A stretch of 64,000 nt of DNA from an uncultured Opitutia bacterium (GTDB lineage Bacteria > Verrucomicrobiota > Verrucomicrobiia > Opitutales > UBA953), in the NCBI GenBank assembly GCA_945957395.1, contig CAMFKE010000007.1, positions 144,902-208,901 on the forward strand. The letters run 5' to 3'. Numbering within the stretch: position 1 is the stretch's first letter; each line of letters opens with the position of its first letter. The translations under genes were made by a program, and so were the position numbers. Shown one piece after another: positions 8,751-17,212 of the stretch. Under the pieces are notes generated by a model. The model had not been told where the DNA came from. It did no database searches and saw nothing but the letters and a program-made list of their open reading frames with translations.

Positions 8751-10238
8751 ATGAAAACCATCGGAGAAATCATCGAAAAACGCCCCTGGGTCGGCTGGGC
8801 CCTCTTCACCGGCACCCTCGCCGCCGTGTTCACCGCCGGCGTGGTGGGCGCCTCCATCGCCGAACGCCGCGGCGAGGCCGCCCTCTCGCGCGGCCCCAAG
8901 GCCGACATCCGCCCCTTCGAGCCCCGCAACGAGATCTGGGGCAAGGCCTACCCGCGCGAGTTCGAGCGCTACATCAAAACCGCTGAATCCGACAAGAAGT
9001 CGCACCACTGCGGATCCGCCCCCATCGACCACCTCGAGAAGTATCCCGACCTCGTCGTGCTGTGGGCCGGCTACGCCTTCTCTCGCGACTACAACCAGGG
9101 CCGCGGCCACTACCGCGCCATCGAGGACATCCGCAACACCCTGCGCACCGATGTCCCCCAGCCCGGCACCTGCTGGACCTGCAAATCCCCCGATGTACCC
9201 CGCCTCATGAACGAGATGGGAGTGAAGGAGTTTTATAAGGCCAAGTGGAGCGACCTCGGCTCGCAGGTCGTGAACAACATCGGCTGCGCCGACTGTCACG
9301 ACCCCAAGACGATGAACCTCACCATCACCCGACCCGCCCTCGTCGAGGCCTTCGCCCGCCAGGGTAAGGACATCACCAAGGCCACGCACCAGGAGATGCG
9401 CTCTCTCGTGTGCGCCCAGTGCCACGTCGAGTACTACTTCAAGGGCAAGGACGAGAAGTACCTCACCTTCCCCTGGGACAAGGGCATGGGCGTCGAGGCC
9501 ATGGAAAAATACTACGACGAGGTCGGCCATGTGGACTTCGTCCACGCGCTCTCCAAGACCCCCATCCTCAAGGCTCAGCACCCCGACTTCGAGATGTTCT
9601 CCTCCGGCATCCACGCCGAGCGCGGCGTCTCCTGCGCGGACTGCCATATGCCCTACCGCAGCGAAGGCGGCGTGAAGTTCACCGACCACCACATCGCCTC
9701 GCCCCTTCAGAACCCGGCCAACTCCTGCGGCGTCTGCCACCGCGAGTCCGAGGCCACGCTCATGAAGAATGTCTACGACCGTCAGAACAAGGTCGCCGAA
9801 CTGCTCCACCTCGCCCAGCGCTCCCTCGCCGCCGCGCATATCGAGGCCAAGGCCGCCTGGGACGCCGGCGCCACCGAGCCCGAGATGAAGTCCGCGCTCA
9901 CGCTCATCCGCCACGCGCAGTGGCGCTGGGACTATGTCGCCGCCGCCAACGGCGTCGGCTTCCACTCCCCGGTCGAGGCCTCGCGCGTCCTGGGCACCTC
10001 CATCGCCAAGTCCGCCGAAGCCCGCGCCGCCATCGCCCGCGTGCTCGTCGCCCACGGCAAGACCGAGGTCGTCCCCGTGCCCGAGTTCAAGACCAAGGCC
10101 GAAGCGCAGAAGTACATCGGCCTGGACATGGACAAGCTGAACGCCGCCAAGAAGGCCTGGGCCGAGAAGACCCTTCCCGAGTGGGACAAGGCCGCCGCCG
10201 AGCGTGAGGCGAAAATGGATACACCCGCCGCCAAGTGA
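8751..10238 (+). CDS. nrfA: Ammonia-forming cytochrome c nitrite reductase NrfA
   Basis: A 495-aa pentahaem enzyme that reduces nitrite to ammonium in the periplasm. All diagnostic features are present: an N-terminal membrane/signal segment (residues ~14-32), the active-site haem motif CxxCK (CWTCK at residues 141-145), then four CxxCH motifs (CADCH at 179, CAQCH at 221, CADCH at 295, CGVCH at 326). Catalytic-region residues such as FTDHHIASP (~310-318) follow the fourth motif. The CxxCK form, rather than CxxCH, marks the lysine-ligated NrfA type. With nrfH upstream it forms a quinol-fed nitrite ammonification complex. A hairpin just after the stop separates it from the second maturation pair. 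Confidence 0.96.
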   Translation: MKTIGEIIEKRPWVGWALFTGTLAAVFTAGVVGASIAERRGEAALSRGPKADIRPFEPRNEIWGKAYPREFERYIKTAESDKKSHHCGSAPIDHLEKYPDLVVLWAGYAFSRDYNQGRGHYRAIEDIRNTLRTDVPQPGTCWTCKSPDVPRLMNEMGVKEFYKAKWSDLGSQVVNNIGCADCHDPKTMNLTITRPALVEAFARQGKDITKATHQEMRSLVCAQCHVEYYFKGKDEKYLTFPWDKGMGVEAMEKYYDEVGHVDFVHALSKTPILKAQHPDFEMFSSGIHAERGVSCADCHMPYRSEGGVKFTDHHIASPLQNPANSCGVCHRESEATLMKNVYDRQNKVAELLHLAQRSLAAAHIEAKAAWDAGATEPEMKSALTLIRHAQWRWDYVAAANGVGFHSPVEASRVLGTSIAKSAEARAAIARVLVAHGKTEVVPVPEFKTKAEAQKYIGLDMDKLNAAKKAWAEKTLPEWDKAAAEREAKMDTPAAK

Positions 10239-10274
10239 CACCGGGGGCGCAGCCCCCTTCCCCTCCGAACAAGA

Positions 10275-10292
10275 GCCCGCCCACCGGCGGGC
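10275..10292 (+). terminator. Hairpin after nrfA
   Basis: A perfect 7-bp GC stem (GCCCGCC/GGCGGGC) with a CACC loop, 37 nt after the nrfA stop. The T-tract is poor (CTTGTCATT), so it may be a weak terminator or an mRNA-stabilising hairpin. It also argues that the next gene starts after it rather than at the overlapping GTG at 10235. Confidence 0.5.
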
Positions 10293-10339
10293 CTTGTCAT
10301 TCCCAGCCCCTTCGGCACCGTGGGCCGCCATATCATCCC

Positions 10340-11617
10340 GTGCACGAATCCATACCCGACATCCCGACCCGAGAGCGCTCAGGCGCATTCTGGGTGAAAT
10401 TCGGCGGCGCTCAGGCCGCCTGCGCCGTAGGCGGCCTCGTCGCCACCGGCGTCGCGCTCCAGCTAGCCCTTGACGGGCGGGGCGTGCCCGCCCCGGCCTG
10501 GCCGTACGGCGGCGCCCTGCTCGCCGCCTTCTGCGCGCTCATCGCGCTCGCCGCGCGCCTCTCGCGCGCGGGGGGCCTGTTGCTCGCGCTCTCCGAGGTG
10601 CCCGTGACGCTGGCGTGCTTCGGCGCCCTCGGCGCGCTGGGCGCGGTGGCGGGCACCCTGCCCCAGCACCCGCCGGCCGAGCCCTCATTGGCGGCGAAGC
10701 TCGGCGCACACGCCGTGACCACCTCGTGGCCCTTCGTGCTCACGCTGCTGCTGCTGCTGACCAACCTCGGCATAGCGCTCCTGCGCCGCATCTTCCCCTG
10801 GCGCGCCGGCAGCGCGCGCTTCGCGCTGGGCCACCTCGGGCTGTGGCTCGCCCTCGCGGCGGGCACCTTCGGTTCCGGCGACATCGAACGCGTCAGGTTG
10901 GAGGTGCGTGAAGGCGCGGCCACCGTGCACGGCGTCGCGCCCGACGGCACTCCGGTCGAAATGCCCTTCGGCCTTCGTCTGCTGGACTTCCGACTGGAGG
11001 AATACCCGCCGGCGCTCACCTACCTCGACACAGAAAACGGCGCCATGCTTTGGCAAAAGGGCGACCCGCGACTCGAGGTCGTCCCCGGCGCCTCCGGGGC
11101 ATGGAAGCACCTGCGCGTCGAGGTCGAAGAGGTGGTGCCGCGCGCCGTCGCCACCCCGGAGGGCGGATACGCCGCCGGCGTGAACCCCGACGCCCCGTCC
11201 GCCGCCCGCCTGACCGTCGCCGACACCGTATCCGGAAAAACCGAACGCGGATGGGTCGTGGGAGGAGCCGCCGAGACGCTGCCGAAGTCTCTCGTGGTCG
11301 GCCGGGTGGCCGTCACCCTGGCCAAGCCCCGACCGAAAAGCTTCCTGTCGCAGGTGACGCTCTTCACACCCGACGGAGCGAGCCGCGACGCGACCATCGA
11401 GGTGAACGCCCCCGCAAGCGTGGCCGGCTGGCGCGTGTATCAGCTCGGCTATGACGACAAACGCGGCCCCGGCTCCGACCTTTCCACCTTCGAGGCGGTG
11501 CGCGACCCGTGGCTGCCCGCCGTCTACGCCGGAATATTCCTGCTCATCGCCGGCGCCGCCGGCATGATCCTCGGCGGTTCCAAGGCGCTCTTCGCGGAGA
11601 AGGAGGAGACCCGATGA
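10340..11617 (+). CDS. ResB-like cytochrome c biogenesis protein (second copy)
   Basis: A 425-aa membrane protein with several N-terminal hydrophobic segments, a long extracytoplasmic beta-rich domain and one C-terminal TM segment (WLPAVYAGIFLLIAGAAGMI). The segments PFGLRLLDFRLEEYPP and ASVAGWRVYQLGYDDKRG match the extracytoplasmic core of ResB-like proteins. The start is taken as GTG at 10340, downstream of the nrfA hairpin; an upstream GTG at 10235 overlaps the nrfA stop and would add a proline-rich leader. It overlaps the following ccsA by ATGA, so the two are translationally coupled. It probably matures NrfA or NrfH, in the manner of split NrfI systems. Confidence 0.8.
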   Translation: MHESIPDIPTRERSGAFWVKFGGAQAACAVGGLVATGVALQLALDGRGVPAPAWPYGGALLAAFCALIALAARLSRAGGLLLALSEVPVTLACFGALGALGAVAGTLPQHPPAEPSLAAKLGAHAVTTSWPFVLTLLLLLTNLGIALLRRIFPWRAGSARFALGHLGLWLALAAGTFGSGDIERVRLEVREGAATVHGVAPDGTPVEMPFGLRLLDFRLEEYPPALTYLDTENGAMLWQKGDPRLEVVPGASGAWKHLRVEVEEVVPRAVATPEGGYAAGVNPDAPSAARLTVADTVSGKTERGWVVGGAAETLPKSLVVGRVAVTLAKPRPKSFLSQVTLFTPDGASRDATIEVNAPASVAGWRVYQLGYDDKRGPGSDLSTFEAVRDPWLPAVYAGIFLLIAGAAGMILGGSKALFAEKEETR

Positions 11618-12396
11618 ACGCCTGGTCCCACCTGCCCGTGTTCGCCGCCACGGCCGGCGCCTGCTGGGCCGCCGCCCTCGCGCTCGACGCGCGCGGCCAT
11701 CGCGCCGCGCCCTGGGTGCACGCCGCCGGAGTGGCCGCCGTGGCCGGATTCGTCGCGCTGCTGGCGTGGTCGCTGGGCCGCCCGCCCCTGCGCACGCTGG
11801 GCGAGACGCGCCTGATGTACGCGCTGTGGCTCTCGCTCGCCGGCGCCGTGGTGGCCGCGCGCTGGCGCATGCCCTGGGTGCGCGCCTACGCCACGGTCAC
11901 CGCCGCCGCCTTCCTCGGTTTCACCGCGATGCATCCGGAAACGCACGACAAGACGCTCATGCCGGCGCTGCGCTCGGCCTGGTTCGTCCCGCATGTGTCC
12001 GTTTACCTGCTCGCCTACGCCCTGCTCTCGGCGGCCTCCCTCGCCGGACTGCGCGGGCTGCTCCGACGCGACGAAGCCGGGGCTCGCGAGGCGCTGCGCG
12101 TGGCGGACAACGCCGTCGTCATCGGTTTCGGCTTCCTTACGCTGGGGCTGAGCTTCGGCGCGTTGTGGGCCAAGGAGGCGTGGGGGCACTACTGGGCGTG
12201 GGACCCGAAGGAGACCTGGGCGCTGCTCACCTGGCTGGGCTACCTGTCGCACCTGCACCTGCGCGCGCTGCGGCGCGACCTCGTGCGCCCGGCGCTCGCC
12301 TACCTCGTGGCCGCGTGGGTCGTCCTGCTGTTGTGCTGGTTCGGCGTGAACTACTTCCCCTCGGCGGAAACCAGCGTGCACACCTACGCGCGCTGA
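11614..12396 (+). CDS. ccsA: Cytochrome c biogenesis protein CcsA (second copy, short form)
   Basis: A 260-aa polytopic membrane protein with a CcsA/CcmC-type haem-handling domain. The WWD motif is intact (WGHYWAWDPKETWALLTWL), followed by a final segment ending FGVNYFPSAETSVHTYAR. It lacks the large N-terminal domain of the ccsA gene at 5971. The ATG lies within the stop of the ResB-like gene (ATGA overlap), indicating an obligate pair. Together they make a second system II haem-lyase unit next to nrfHA, possibly dedicated to the CxxCK haem of NrfA, as reported for NrfI in Wolinella-type systems. That specificity is inference from position. Confidence 0.88.
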   Translation: MNAWSHLPVFAATAGACWAAALALDARGHRAAPWVHAAGVAAVAGFVALLAWSLGRPPLRTLGETRLMYALWLSLAGAVVAARWRMPWVRAYATVTAAAFLGFTAMHPETHDKTLMPALRSAWFVPHVSVYLLAYALLSAASLAGLRGLLRRDEAGAREALRVADNAVVIGFGFLTLGLSFGALWAKEAWGHYWAWDPKETWALLTWLGYLSHLHLRALRRDLVRPALAYLVAAWVVLLLCWFGVNYFPSAETSVHTYAR

Positions 12397-12423
12397 ACAG
12401 CACCGACGCCGGTTGCCAAAAAC

Positions 12424-12458
12424 AAACAACCCCGCCTCGTCGCCGAGCGGGGTTGTTT
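12424..12458. terminator. Bidirectional intrinsic terminator
   Basis: A perfect 12-bp inverted repeat (AAACAACCCCGC / GCGGGGTTGTTT) with an 11-nt loop. It has A-rich sequence on the left and T-rich on the right, so it can end both the rightward ccsA operon and the leftward reductase gene that converge here. Confidence 0.85.
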
Positions 12459-12493
12459 CATTCACACGGAGCGTGAGCGCGCCGCGACGGGGC

Positions 12494-13510
12494 TTACTTC
12501 CAGGCGGGGCCGCGCAGGAGCACCTTGCCGGAGCGGCCGGATTCGCGCGAGCGCGCCACGGCGGACACGACCTCGCTGACCGGCACGATGCGGTCGGTGG
12601 GCAGCGGCAGGCCGTCGCGGAAGACCTTGTAGACGGCCTCGAAGTGCGCGGCGAGGGTCTCGGGGGAGGCCTCGCGGCCCCACTTGTCCATCCAGTAGCC
12701 CTTCAGGGTGATGTTGTTGAAGATCAGCTCGCGGGTCGGGAAACGCACGAGGTCGCCCACCATGCCGCCGAAGGTCACGACCACCGCGTTGGGGTCGCAG
12801 GCCTTGATGAGGCGCATGACGGACGCTCCGCCCACGCTGTTGAGCGCAAGGCGCACCTTGGACTCGCCCTTGAAGGCAGCGATGGCCTTGGGCGCGTCGT
12901 CGTTGTCCTCCACCACCAGGGCGGCGCCGCCGGCGACGAGTTCGTCGCGCAGCTTGTCGGCGTTGCGCACGAGCGAGACGACCTTCACGCCGAGCTGGCG
13001 GCCGTAGAAGGCGGCGGTGCGGCCCACGGCGGAGTTGCCGGCGTTCTGCACGACGATGTCGCCGGGCTTGAGCGCCACGAAGTCGTTGAGCACGCGGATG
13101 GCGGTGGGCGGGTTCACCAGGCACTGGGCGGCGGCCTCGGGCGTGAGGTCCGACGGCATCTTGAGGCAGGCGGCCTCGGCGAAAACGCCGCGCTCGCGCC
13201 AGGTGCCCTCGGGCTCGGGCAGACGCACGCGGTCGCCCACGGCGAGATTCTTCACGCCGGAACCGACGGCCTCCACGCGACCCACGCCCTCGCGACCGGC
13301 CACGGCGGGCAGCTCGCGCTTCTTGCCGTAGGTGCCGGTGATCATGCCGAAGTCGGACGGGTGCACCGCTGCGCACTCCAGCGCCACGAGCACCTCGCCG
13401 GGGCCCGGCGCGCGCAGCGGAAGCTCCTTCCAGGCGAGAACTTCGGAAGGCTCGCCGGTCGCGGCGTACACGGCGGCGTAAGTGACTGTGGAGGCGGTTT
13501 GATTGGACAT
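12494..13510 (-). CDS. Zinc-independent MDR-family enoyl reductase-like protein
   Basis: A 338-aa medium-chain dehydrogenase/reductase without the structural or catalytic zinc ligands of alcohol dehydrogenases. The closest recognisable pattern is the 2-enoyl thioester reductase (MECR/Etr1) type: AAVHPSDFGMITGTYG near the N-terminus, QNAGNSAVGRTAAFYGRQLG for NADPH binding, and ALNSVGGASVMRLI followed by VVTFGGMVGDLV and LKGYWMDKWGRE. It would reduce trans-2-enoyl-ACP or -CoA with NADPH. The start overlaps the upstream region of the divergent M3 peptidase gene, leaving ~49 nt between start codons. A quinone-reductase-like role cannot be excluded. Confidence 0.75.
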   Translation of the reverse strand: MSNQTASTVTYAAVYAATGEPSEVLAWKELPLRAPGPGEVLVALECAAVHPSDFGMITGTYGKKRELPAVAGREGVGRVEAVGSGVKNLAVGDRVRLPEPEGTWRERGVFAEAACLKMPSDLTPEAAAQCLVNPPTAIRVLNDFVALKPGDIVVQNAGNSAVGRTAAFYGRQLGVKVVSLVRNADKLRDELVAGGAALVVEDNDDAPKAIAAFKGESKVRLALNSVGGASVMRLIKACDPNAVVVTFGGMVGDLVRFPTRELIFNNITLKGYWMDKWGREASPETLAAHFEAVYKVFRDGLPLPTDRIVPVSEVVSAVARSRESGRSGKVLLRGPAWK

Positions 13511-13559
13511 GCCCGGGGCTTATGCACAGCTTGCGCGCGCATTTCCAAAAAAAACGCTC

Positions 13560-15686
13560 ATGCCCGGAGAAAATCCCTTCCTCGACCCCGACTTCGCCAT
13601 CCGCTGGAGCCGGCTGACGCCCGACCACATCGTACCCGACCTCACCAAGGCGCTCGCCGACGCCGAGGCCGGCATCGACGCGATCTGCTCGCTGAGCGGA
13701 GACAGCCTGACCTTCGCCAAGGTGATGCTCGGCTATGAGGACGCCCTGCGCATGCTGAACTTCGCATGGGGCAAGGTGTGCCACCTCGACAGCGTGGAGA
13801 ACGGCCCCGCCCTGCGCGAGGCGTACAACGCCATGCTGCCCAAGGTCAGCGCCTTCTACACCGGCCTCACGCTCAACGCCCGTCTCTGGGCGGTCATCAA
13901 GGCCTACGCCGCCACGCCCGAGGCGAAATCCCTGCCTCCCGTGCGCCGTCGATTCCTCGACGATGTGGTCGCCGAATTCATGGAAAACGGCGCCGACCTG
14001 GGCGCCGAGTCGAAGTCGCGGCTGGAGGCGGTGAACACGCAGCTGGCCGAGCTCACCCAGAAGTACGCCGAAAATGTCTTGGACAGCACGAACGCCTGGG
14101 AGCTCGTGGTGACCGACGAGGGCGAGCTCGCCGGACTGCCGGAGAGCGCGAAGGCCGCCGCCTTGCAATCCGCCAAGGCCAAGGGCCACGCCTCGGACGG
14201 GAAGCCCGCGTGGCGCTTCACGCTGCACGCGCCCTCGAGCCGCCCCGTCATGCTTTACGCCGAAAGCGAAAAGCTTCGCAAGGCCGTGCGCGACGGCTCC
14301 GCCTCCGTGGGCTCCGCCGGCAAGTACGACAACACCGAGCTCATCCGACGCATCGTCACCCTGCGCGACGAAAAGGCGCGCCTGCTCGGCAAGGCCTGCT
14401 TCGCCGACTACACCACCGCGCGCCGCATGGCCGGCACCGGCGCCAGGGCTCTCGCCTTCATCGAGGACCTGCACGCCAAGTCCAAGTCGGCCTTCGCCCG
14501 CGAGACCGCCGAGCTCGAAGCCTACAAGGCCTCCAAGACCGGCGGCGCCCCCTCCCCGCTCAAGCCCTGGGAGGTCGCCTTCTGGGCCGAGAAGCAGCGC
14601 CGCGAACGCTACGACTTCGATAACGAGGCGCTGCGCCCGTACCTGAGCGTCTCCGGCGTGGAGGCCGGCATGTACCGCATCGCCGAAATCCTCTTCGGCG
14701 TCACCGTGAAGCAGCGCGACACCGTGTTCACCGCCCCGGACAAGGAGCCGCAGCTGCGCCGCGCGCCCGAGTCGCTGCGAGTGGACAAGGACCCGGTCGA
14801 GGTCTGGCATCCGGAAGTCACATACTTTGAAATCTTCGACGGCGCCACGCACCTGGGCTCCTTCTATGTCGACTGGTTCCCCCGCGAATCCAAGCGCGGC
14901 GGCGCCTGGATGAACTTCCTCGTCACCGGCGGCCCGCGCCCCGGCGGCGCGTTCGCCCCTCACCTGGGCCTCATGGTCGGCAACTTCACGCCGCCCGTGG
15001 ACGGCAAGGAGGCGCTGCTCAACCACGACGAGGTGACCACCGTCTTCCACGAGTTCGGCCACCTGCTGCACCACCTGCTTTGCACCGTGGAAATCGAGTC
15101 GCTTTGCGGCACCCGCGTGGCGTGGGACTTCGTCGAGCTGCCCTCGCAGCTGTTGGAAAACTGGTGCTGGGAAAAGGAGAGCCTGGACATCTTCGCGCGC
15201 CACCACGAGACGGGCGCACCGCTGCCCGACGACCTGCTCAAAAAGCTCGTCGAAGCCGGCAACTACCGCGCCGCCACCGCCATGATGAACCAGCTCGCCA
15301 ACGGCAAACTGGACCTGGACCTGCACACCGGTTCACACGAGGTGGTGCTCGCCAACCTCGACGAGTACTGGAACCGCGTGATAGCCGACTACCAGATCCC
15401 GATGACCGAGGACGGCACGACCATCGCCCGCCGCTTCACGCACATCTTCGGCGACCCCACCGGCTACGCCGCCGGATACTACTCCTACAAGTGGGCCGAG
15501 GCCCTCGACGCCGACGCCTTCACCCGCTTCGAAAAGGAGGGCATCCTCAACCCGAAGACCGGTCGCGACCTGCGCCACCTCATCCTGGCCAAGGGCAACA
15601 GCGAGCCCGCCGAGAAGCTCTTCCGCGACTTCATGGGCCGCGACCCGGACCCCATGGCGCTCCTGCGCCGCGACGGCCTCGCCTAA
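13560..15686 (+). CDS. prlC: M3-family oligopeptidase (oligopeptidase A / PrlC type)
   Basis: A 708-aa cytosolic zinc metallopeptidase. The M3 signature is present as FHEFGHLLHHLL, giving the HExxH zinc motif with a downstream Glu in WDFVELPSQ. The C-terminal half also has the typical YYSYKWAEALDADAF region and the final FRDFMGRDPD motif. Length matches the 680-720 aa of PrlC/Dcp-type enzymes, which degrade short peptides, including cleaved signal peptides. ATG at 13560 was chosen over an upstream GTG at 13503 that would overlap the divergent gene. It is followed by a strong terminator, so it is probably monocistronic. Confidence 0.9.
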   Translation: MPGENPFLDPDFAIRWSRLTPDHIVPDLTKALADAEAGIDAICSLSGDSLTFAKVMLGYEDALRMLNFAWGKVCHLDSVENGPALREAYNAMLPKVSAFYTGLTLNARLWAVIKAYAATPEAKSLPPVRRRFLDDVVAEFMENGADLGAESKSRLEAVNTQLAELTQKYAENVLDSTNAWELVVTDEGELAGLPESAKAAALQSAKAKGHASDGKPAWRFTLHAPSSRPVMLYAESEKLRKAVRDGSASVGSAGKYDNTELIRRIVTLRDEKARLLGKACFADYTTARRMAGTGARALAFIEDLHAKSKSAFARETAELEAYKASKTGGAPSPLKPWEVAFWAEKQRRERYDFDNEALRPYLSVSGVEAGMYRIAEILFGVTVKQRDTVFTAPDKEPQLRRAPESLRVDKDPVEVWHPEVTYFEIFDGATHLGSFYVDWFPRESKRGGAWMNFLVTGGPRPGGAFAPHLGLMVGNFTPPVDGKEALLNHDEVTTVFHEFGHLLHHLLCTVEIESLCGTRVAWDFVELPSQLLENWCWEKESLDIFARHHETGAPLPDDLLKKLVEAGNYRAATAMMNQLANGKLDLDLHTGSHEVVLANLDEYWNRVIADYQIPMTEDGTTIARRFTHIFGDPTGYAAGYYSYKWAEALDADAFTRFEKEGILNPKTGRDLRHLILAKGNSEPAEKLFRDFMGRDPDPMALLRRDGLA

Positions 15687-15709
15687 GCCGAGCGCACCCG
15701 CGAAAAATC

Positions 15710-15743
15710 GCCGCCGACACCTTCGCGTGTCGGCGGCTTTTTT
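15710..15743 (+). terminator. Intrinsic terminator after prlC
   Basis: A perfect 11-bp stem (GCCGCCGACAC / GTGTCGGCGGC) with a CTTCGC loop followed by six T residues, 23 nt after the stop codon. Confidence 0.92.
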
Positions 15744-15791
15744 GAGACACGGACCGCCGCACGGAGGCCACGCATCGCCCCCGTCCCGCGC

Positions 15792-16580
15792 TCAGGGGGC
15801 GAAGCGGCGCTCGAAGCGCTCGGCGCTCACGGCGCGGCCGGAGGCGTCAAGGGTGACCAACAGGCCGCTCAGGCGCACATCGTCGGTGGCCACCGGAAAA
15901 GGCCGCGGCATGCCGTCGAGGAACCGAGCGATCACCGGCGCCTTGTCGCGGCCGATGACGCCCCCGTAGGGGCCGCACATACCGGCGTCGGTCTGGTAGG
16001 CCGTGCCGCCCGCGAGGACCGAGGCGTCGGCGGTGGGCACATGCGTGTGCGTGCCCACCACGACCGAGGCCCGCCCGGCGAGGTAATGCCCGAGGGCGAC
16101 CTTCTCGGAAGTCGCCTCGGCGTGCACCTCCACCAGAGCGGCGTCGTACAGTCCGGCCTGCTCGGCGAGAATACGGTCGGCCGTCAGGAAGGGGCAGTCG
16201 GCCTTGGGCCCCATGAAATTGCGGCCCAGCACGGTGAACACGAGGAGCCGGAAACCCGAGGCGTCCGCCAGCGTGAGCCGGTCGCGCCCGGGCTGAGCGG
16301 CGGGCAGGTTGGCCGGTCGGCAGACACGCTCCAGCGTGGGCAGTTCACGCTCAAACTGCTTCTGATCCCACACATGGTCGCCCAGCGTGAGCGCGTCGGC
16401 TCCGGCGCCGAGAAGCTCGAGCGCGAGCGCCTTGGTGAGCCCGGACCCGGCCGCCGCGTTCTCCGCGTTGACCACCAGGAAATCCAGCGCCAGCTCGGCG
16501 CGCAGCGATCCGGCCAAAGCGCGTATGGCGTCGCGCCCGGGGGAACCGACCACATCGCCCAGAAAGAGCAGCTTCTTCAT
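15792..16580 (-). CDS. ymdB: YmdB-family metallophosphoesterase
   Basis: A 262-aa protein of the YmdB (TIGR00282-type) phosphoesterase family, which hydrolyses 2',3'-cyclic nucleotides. The N-terminus [19 protein letters not shown] supplies the first metal-binding Asp. [35 protein letters not shown] and [11 protein letters not shown] supply the remaining metal ligands in family order, and [19 protein letters not shown] is the C-terminal signature. The start at 16580 gives the canonical N-terminus and overlaps the stop of the upstream L,D-transpeptidase gene (ATGA), so the two are coupled. Phosphodiesterase activity is inferred from the family. Confidence 0.9.
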   Translation of the reverse strand: MKKLLFLGDVVGSPGRDAIRALAGSLRAELALDFLVVNAENAAAGSGLTKALALELLGAGADALTLGDHVWDQKQFERELPTLERVCRPANLPAAQPGRDRLTLADASGFRLLVFTVLGRNFMGPKADCPFLTADRILAEQAGLYDAALVEVHAEATSEKVALGHYLAGRASVVVGTHTHVPTADASVLAGGTAYQTDAGMCGPYGGVIGRDKAPVIARFLDGMPRPFPVATDDVRLSGLLVTLDASGRAVSAERFERRFAP

Positions 16581-17212
16581 GCCGACTTGCCCCCGGGTTC
16601 GCACGCGACCGACGCGGCATCGGCGACGGCGGAGGCGGTCGAGGCGGGCGACGACCGGTCGTCCTCGATCCACACATACGCGCCCTCGGGCAGCGTGGCG
16701 TACAGGCGGATCATCTCCACATTGCCCAACAGCACGCACCCGTGGCTGTTGGGCGTGCCCAGCTTCGCCTCCTGGTTCGTCCCGTGGATGTACACATAGC
16801 GACCATAGGTGTCGCGGTCACCGCCCCGGTTATGGCCCTCCTGCAGTCCGGTCAGGCGCAGGATGCGCGAAGTGATCAGATTGTCCGTGCGCTGCTCCTC
16901 GGGCATCTCCCAGCAGGTGATGCCGAGCGGTTTGCGCGCCTTGAACACCATGCCGGAGGGCTGGTCGCCCCCGATCCTGTCGGCGATGCGGTGCAGTCCC
17001 GTGGGCGTGCCCAACGAGTTCTCCACGCACGAAGGTTCGGCGCGCGAAGTGGACACGGAATACTCGGCCACGAGCGCCGCCCCCCGGAGATGGGCCAGTT
17101 TTTGCTCGCCAATCGAGACCACGGCACAATCTGTGCGGGCCTCGAGTCCAAGCGCCTCGCGCGCGGCCTCGAGTTTCTTCAACAACTCCAACGCTCTCTC
17201 GGAAAATGGCAT
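16577..17212 (-). CDS. L,D-transpeptidase (YkuD domain)
   Basis: A 211-aa protein with an L,D-transpeptidase catalytic domain: [20 protein letters not shown] followed by CVLL gives the HxxN...SHGC motif with the active cysteine. This family makes 3-3 cross-links or attaches proteins to peptidoglycan. No clear signal peptide is visible from the chosen start ([11 protein letters not shown]), so export is unproven. A longer N-terminal extension is open in frame but would overlap asd heavily. At this start it still overlaps the divergent asd start by 7 nt. It is translationally coupled to the YmdB gene downstream. Confidence 0.82.
   Translation of the reverse strand: MPFSERALELLKKLEAAREALGLEARTDCAVVSIGEQKLAHLRGAALVAEYSVSTSRAEPSCVENSLGTPTGLHRIADRIGGDQPSGMVFKARKPLGITCWEMPEEQRTDNLITSRILRLTGLQEGHNRGGDRDTYGRYVYIHGTNQEAKLGTPNSHGCVLLGNVEMIRLYATLPEGAYVWIEDDRSSPASTASAVADAASVACEPGGKSA

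Noticed and set aside
8520..10388. 622-aa antisense open frame over nrfH/nrfA
   Set aside because: Repetitive Gly/Val/Ala/His/Asp composition typical of the complement of GC-rich coding sequence; nrfA and nrfH on the other strand are certain.
12462..15326. 954-aa antisense open frame over prlC and the reductase gene
   Set aside because: Spans two real genes, low-complexity product, no recognisable domain.
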